A stretch of 44,099 nucleotides of DNA from Saprospiraceae bacterium (GTDB lineage Bacteria; Bacteroidota; Bacteroidia; Chitinophagales; Saprospiraceae), in contig JALHLK010000036.1 of the NCBI GenBank assembly GCA_022844565.1, positions 10,289 to 54,387 of the forward strand, given 5' to 3'. The translations under genes and the position numbers were made by a program. Shown piece after piece: positions 42,225-44,099 of this stretch. The number at the start of each line of letters is the position of its first letter. The first letter of the stretch is position 1. The notes under the pieces are model-generated. The model searched no databases, was not told the DNA's origin, and saw only the letters and a list, made by a program, of their open reading frames with translations.

Positions 42225-43048
42225 ATGAAAACATTTTATAGGCGTAATCTCCCACATATCCAACCAATAGGTGCTACCTTTTTTATAACATTTAGACTAG
42301 TGCTTTGTCTAGATAAAGAAACTAATTATTTGTGGCTCTTTTTGAATATCTTTTCGTTAAAAAGCCTCGCTGAACTATCCAGTTCATCTACGTTTTTCGC
42401 CTCAATCTATACAAAAATATCTCACAACTTAATTTAGATCTTTATTTAGACAGAGCACTAGCAAACAGTATCCCAAAAGTAATTCTGGATAAATTGAAAG
42501 AAGATCTTGAGCAGAAGGTCATCAAAGCTAAGTTAATTGAAGATTCAAATGAGAGAAATTTGCAAATCTTTAATTTGAGAAAGAAGTACTTGATTGAATA
42601 TGATAGTGTACTTAATAAAATCCAAAGTGGTCCACATTTTTTAAAAGACCCTCAAATTGTGCAAATTGTAGATAGAGAGATAAAAAGGCATGATGGGAAG
42701 TTATATAATTTAATCGCTTATTGCGTTATGTCAAATCATGTCCATTTAGTTATTGATACGGGTGTGCAATTAGAATACATTGAAACTGAAGAGGAGCTTT
42801 TTACTAAATATAAGACACTTGACAAAATCTTAAAGCAAATTAAAGGAGCGAGCTCCAGAAATATAAATTCTTTCCTTAAAAGAACAGGCCAGTTTTGGGA
42901 TAGAGAAAGTTATGATATTTATATTAGAAGTGATATAATGCTTACAAATGTAATTAACTATACGCTTCAAAATCCTGTAAAAGTAGGAATTGTTAGAAAC
43001 TGGGAAGATTTTGAAGGAAATTATTATGTTGGAGTAGACAATGCCTAA
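42225..43048 (+). pseudogene. RAYT transposase copy 2, broken by a miniature element
   Basis: Two frames of one RAYT related to copy 1. The first (MKTFYRRNLPHIQPIGATFF) ends soon after TFRL, where a 157-bp inverted-repeat element is inserted. Removing 42301-42461 gives TFRLANSIPKVILDKLKEDL, matching TFRLFGSLPRSIIKELKVEY of copy 1, and joins to the rest: IFNLRKKYLIEYDSVL, MSNHVHLVID (HxH), FWDRESYDIYIRSD (Tyr) and NPVKVGIVRNWEDFEGNYYV. The insertion of 161 bp shifts the frame by two. The stop codon comes from the ATGCCTAACGGCC head of the following REP unit. Confidence 0.92.
42301..42457. mobile_element. 157-bp MITE (CTAG target duplication) inside RAYT copy 2
   Basis: The left end TGCTTTGTCTAGATAAAG (42301-42318) is the reverse complement of the right end CTTTATTTAGACAGAGCA (42440-42457) with two mismatches. 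The flanking CTAG is present at 42297-42300 and 42458-42461. Inside, the two halves also pair imperfectly, with GAACT-ATCC-AGTTC at the centre. No transposase is encoded. It is unlike the element at 3957. Confidence 0.92.
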
Positions 43049-43140
43049 CGGCCCACCAAATTTATTTGGAGATAAAAATGCCAAATAAATTTGGCAAGCC
43101 ATTAAGGGATTCACTTTAAGAAATGCAAAAATGCAGGAAT
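43043..43140. repeat. Half unit of the REP-like array
   Basis: GCCTAACGGCCCACCAAATT, the GCCAAATAAATTTGGC hairpin and AAGCCATTAAGGGATTCACT repeat the 148-bp unit found at 41701-42217, then the text drifts to AATGCAAAAATGCAGGAATGC words. It overlaps the last codons of RAYT copy 2. Confidence 0.9.
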
Positions 43141-43247
43141 GCTTGAAGGAATAGACCCTTTTCCAGTTAAAAGCTAATCGCTTTTGGAAACTTATAAAAG
43201 TAAAATGTTGTTAACTGAAATATTAACCTATATAATAAAGTAACTAC

Positions 43248-43307
43248 ATGGAAAAAAAATTAGATAAAGATGAAGTGGTCAATTTTTTAAGAAAGAAGGC
43301 TTTTTAA
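43248..43307 (+). pseudogene. Possible remnant of a small gene cut by a MITE
   Basis: A 19-codon frame (MEKKLDKDEVVNFLRKKAF) starts with ATG and reads into the half copy of the miniature element at 43298. It may be the start of a lost gene. Too short to name. Confidence 0.3.
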
Positions 43308-43363
43308 CGAAGAGATATCCAAAAAGAGCCACAAATTATTTAATTTTTTAATTAGACGGAGCA
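43298..43363. mobile_element. Half copy of the CTAG-type MITE, opposite orientation
   Basis: GGCTTTTTAACGAAGAGATA (from 43298) onward through AAAAAGAGCCACAAATTATT to ATTAGACGGAGCA (43363) is the reverse complement of the left half of the element at 42301-42457, with some changes. CTAG follows at 43364-43367, as expected of its outer end. The other half is missing. Confidence 0.85.
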
Positions 43364-43367
43364 CTAG

Positions 43368-43705
43368 TTATTATAGACACCTATCGTACTTATTGAGGTA
43401 AAAGTAAATTTTTTAATTAATAAAACCTTGTGAGAGTACTCCAAATGCTCAAGAGAATTAAAATTAAACTTTACGAGACTACTCCAAATGCAAGAATGGT
43501 AGAATGCCTGAATCGAGAATGTTAATAAGGCTAAAAGCTAAAACTTTATACACTTCTAGGCACCACACCAAAAGCCAAAGAGCTAAGAACCAAGTTAATT
43601 ATTTAAAATTCCAAAAAAATACTTCGAGTTAAAAATCGGTTTACAATTATTTGTAGATCTTTTGGTAAATAAACATTGTTAATAAACTTAAATTTATCTT
43701 TTACA
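43368..43705. other. Gene-free AT-rich stretch
   Basis: No gene is seen. There are two relics of the AACTTTGYGAGRCT / ACTCCAAATGC words also present at 41600-41660, and AATGCAAGAATG words near 43490. The last part carries the presumed promoter of the small gene at 43706. Confidence 0.5.
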
Positions 43706-43927
43706 ATGAACACAGTTAAATCACTTACCAATCTTCAGATGCAACTGTTAAAATCATTTAATTTTGATGTTCCAGAAGAGCAACTTGAAGAAATAAAAAC
43801 ACTTCTGGGTAATTATTTTGCATCAAAAGCGACAGCTGAAATGGACAAGTTATGGATTGAAAACAACTGGTCTCAAGATACTATGAATAAATGGGCCAAC
43901 GAACATCTTCGAATTGAGAAGTACTAA
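43706..43927 (+). CDS. Orphan antitoxin-like small protein, paralogue of the one at 5550
   Basis: 73 aa from the ATG at 43706; a longer frame from 43676 starts with a TTG and an unlike N-terminus, so I prefer the ATG. LTNLQMQLLKSFNFDVPEEQ, EIKTLLGNYFASKATAEMDK and ENNWSQDTMNKWANEH parallel the protein at 5550. No PIN gene follows within the next 170 bp, so it is an orphan or its partner has been lost or lies further on. Function inferred from the paralogue's position only. Confidence 0.7.
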   Translation: MNTVKSLTNLQMQLLKSFNFDVPEEQLEEIKTLLGNYFASKATAEMDKLWIENNWSQDTMNKWANEHLRIEKY

Positions 43928-43985
43928 CAGCTAACAGCTTGCAAGCACAATTTCATCCAAAATGCTTAAATGCAAGAATGCGAGA

Positions 43986-44016
43986 TTGTTCAATAAAGTG
44001 TGTCTACATATCTTTG
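43986..44016 (+). promoter_or_regulatory. Bacteroidota-type promoter (TTG - 20 bp - TATCTTTG)
   Basis: TATCTTTG at 44009-44016 fits the TAnnTTTG -7 box of Bacteroidota, and TTG at 43986-43988 is 20 bp upstream, in the range for the -33 box. The next ATG is only 4 bp further on, so either the transcript is leaderless or translation starts later. Confidence 0.55.
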
Positions 44017-44020
44017 TAAA

Positions 44021-44099
44021 ATGAAAGAAGAAAGAACAAAAATTGAAACAGAAGAATTAATGCAAAGGATGCAAAAGCACCTTTATTCTAAAGAGCCCT
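44021..44099 (+). CDS. Start of an unidentified gene, cut by the window end
   Basis: An open frame from ATG 44021 (MKEERTKIETEELMQRMQKH) runs to the last base. It is rich in charged residues. Too short to identify. The promoter-like box just upstream supports that a gene starts here, though the true start may be one of the later ATGs. Confidence 0.45.
   Translation, partial: MKEERTKIETEELMQRMQKHLYSKEP

Overview
This 44.1-kb window is a large surface-polysaccharide (capsule or O-antigen type) gene cluster from an AT-rich Bacteroidota genome. The assignment rests on low GC, frequent TTG starts inside tightly overlapping gene runs, a TAnnTTTG-type -7 promoter at 44009-44016, and a CapE/F/G, WbuB-like and acetamidino gene content common in that phylum. 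The genus cannot be told from sequence alone. All confidently called genes are on the + strand.

Left flank (1-7639): a repeat-rich, unstable zone. It holds a 132-bp tandem repeat (1-360), dispersed blocks of low-complexity words, a 77-bp tandem repeat (1541-1750), an intact VapBC-type toxin-antitoxin pair (954-1530), a nucleotide-sugar dehydrogenase (2177-3463), an AlbA_2/Schlafen-type regulator gene cut by a 167-bp miniature inverted-repeat element (3651-5160), a second toxin-antitoxin pair whose PIN toxin is frameshifted (5550-6190), and a nucleotide-sugar epimerase (6382-7338). Dehydrogenase plus epimerase would give a UDP-HexNAc uronic acid.

Core (7640-15695): eight genes, nearly all overlapping by 4-8 bp, for a nonulosonic (sialic-acid-like) sugar and its polymer: NeuB synthase, NeuC hydrolysing 2-epimerase, NeuD/PglD acyltransferase, a CBS-domain nucleotidyltransferase like PtmE, NeuA CMP-transferase, Wzx flippase, a GT52/polysialyltransferase-like enzyme, and an EpsG/Wzy polymerase. 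With the LegC-family aminotransferase (37447) and a PglF-like 4,6-dehydratase (39413) the window holds a plausible full legionaminic-acid-type route. An 813-aa beta-helix lipoprotein follows (15744).

Middle (18204-30392): the CapE/CapF/CapG set for UDP-N-acetyl-L-fucosamine with an extra cupin gene; a NodB-like deacetylase, DUF362 protein, ATP-grasp and two GT4 glycosyltransferases; then a sugar amidotransferase (frameshifted in its PP-loop) with HisH- and HisF-like partners, the set that makes acetamidino sugars. The HisF copy lacks the catalytic Asp at position 11, which fits this specialised role.

Right part (30424-41415): a WbuB-like GT4, a second deacetylase plus ATP-grasp pair, an ECF-S-like membrane protein overlapping a phosphoribosyltransferase, a third ATP-grasp, two short PglC-type initiating sugar transferases, a DUF218 protein, the aminotransferase and the dehydratase, closed by a strong hairpin terminator (41470-41518). 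A RAYT transposase (38648) with its own palindromes sits between aminotransferase and dehydratase.

Right flank (41519-44099): a 148-bp REP-like tandem array, a second RAYT gene interrupted by a different 157-bp miniature element (CTAG target duplication), half of another copy of that element, an orphan antitoxin-like gene and the start of a gene that runs off the window. The polysaccharide cluster is therefore bracketed by toxin-antitoxin genes and REP/MITE repeats.
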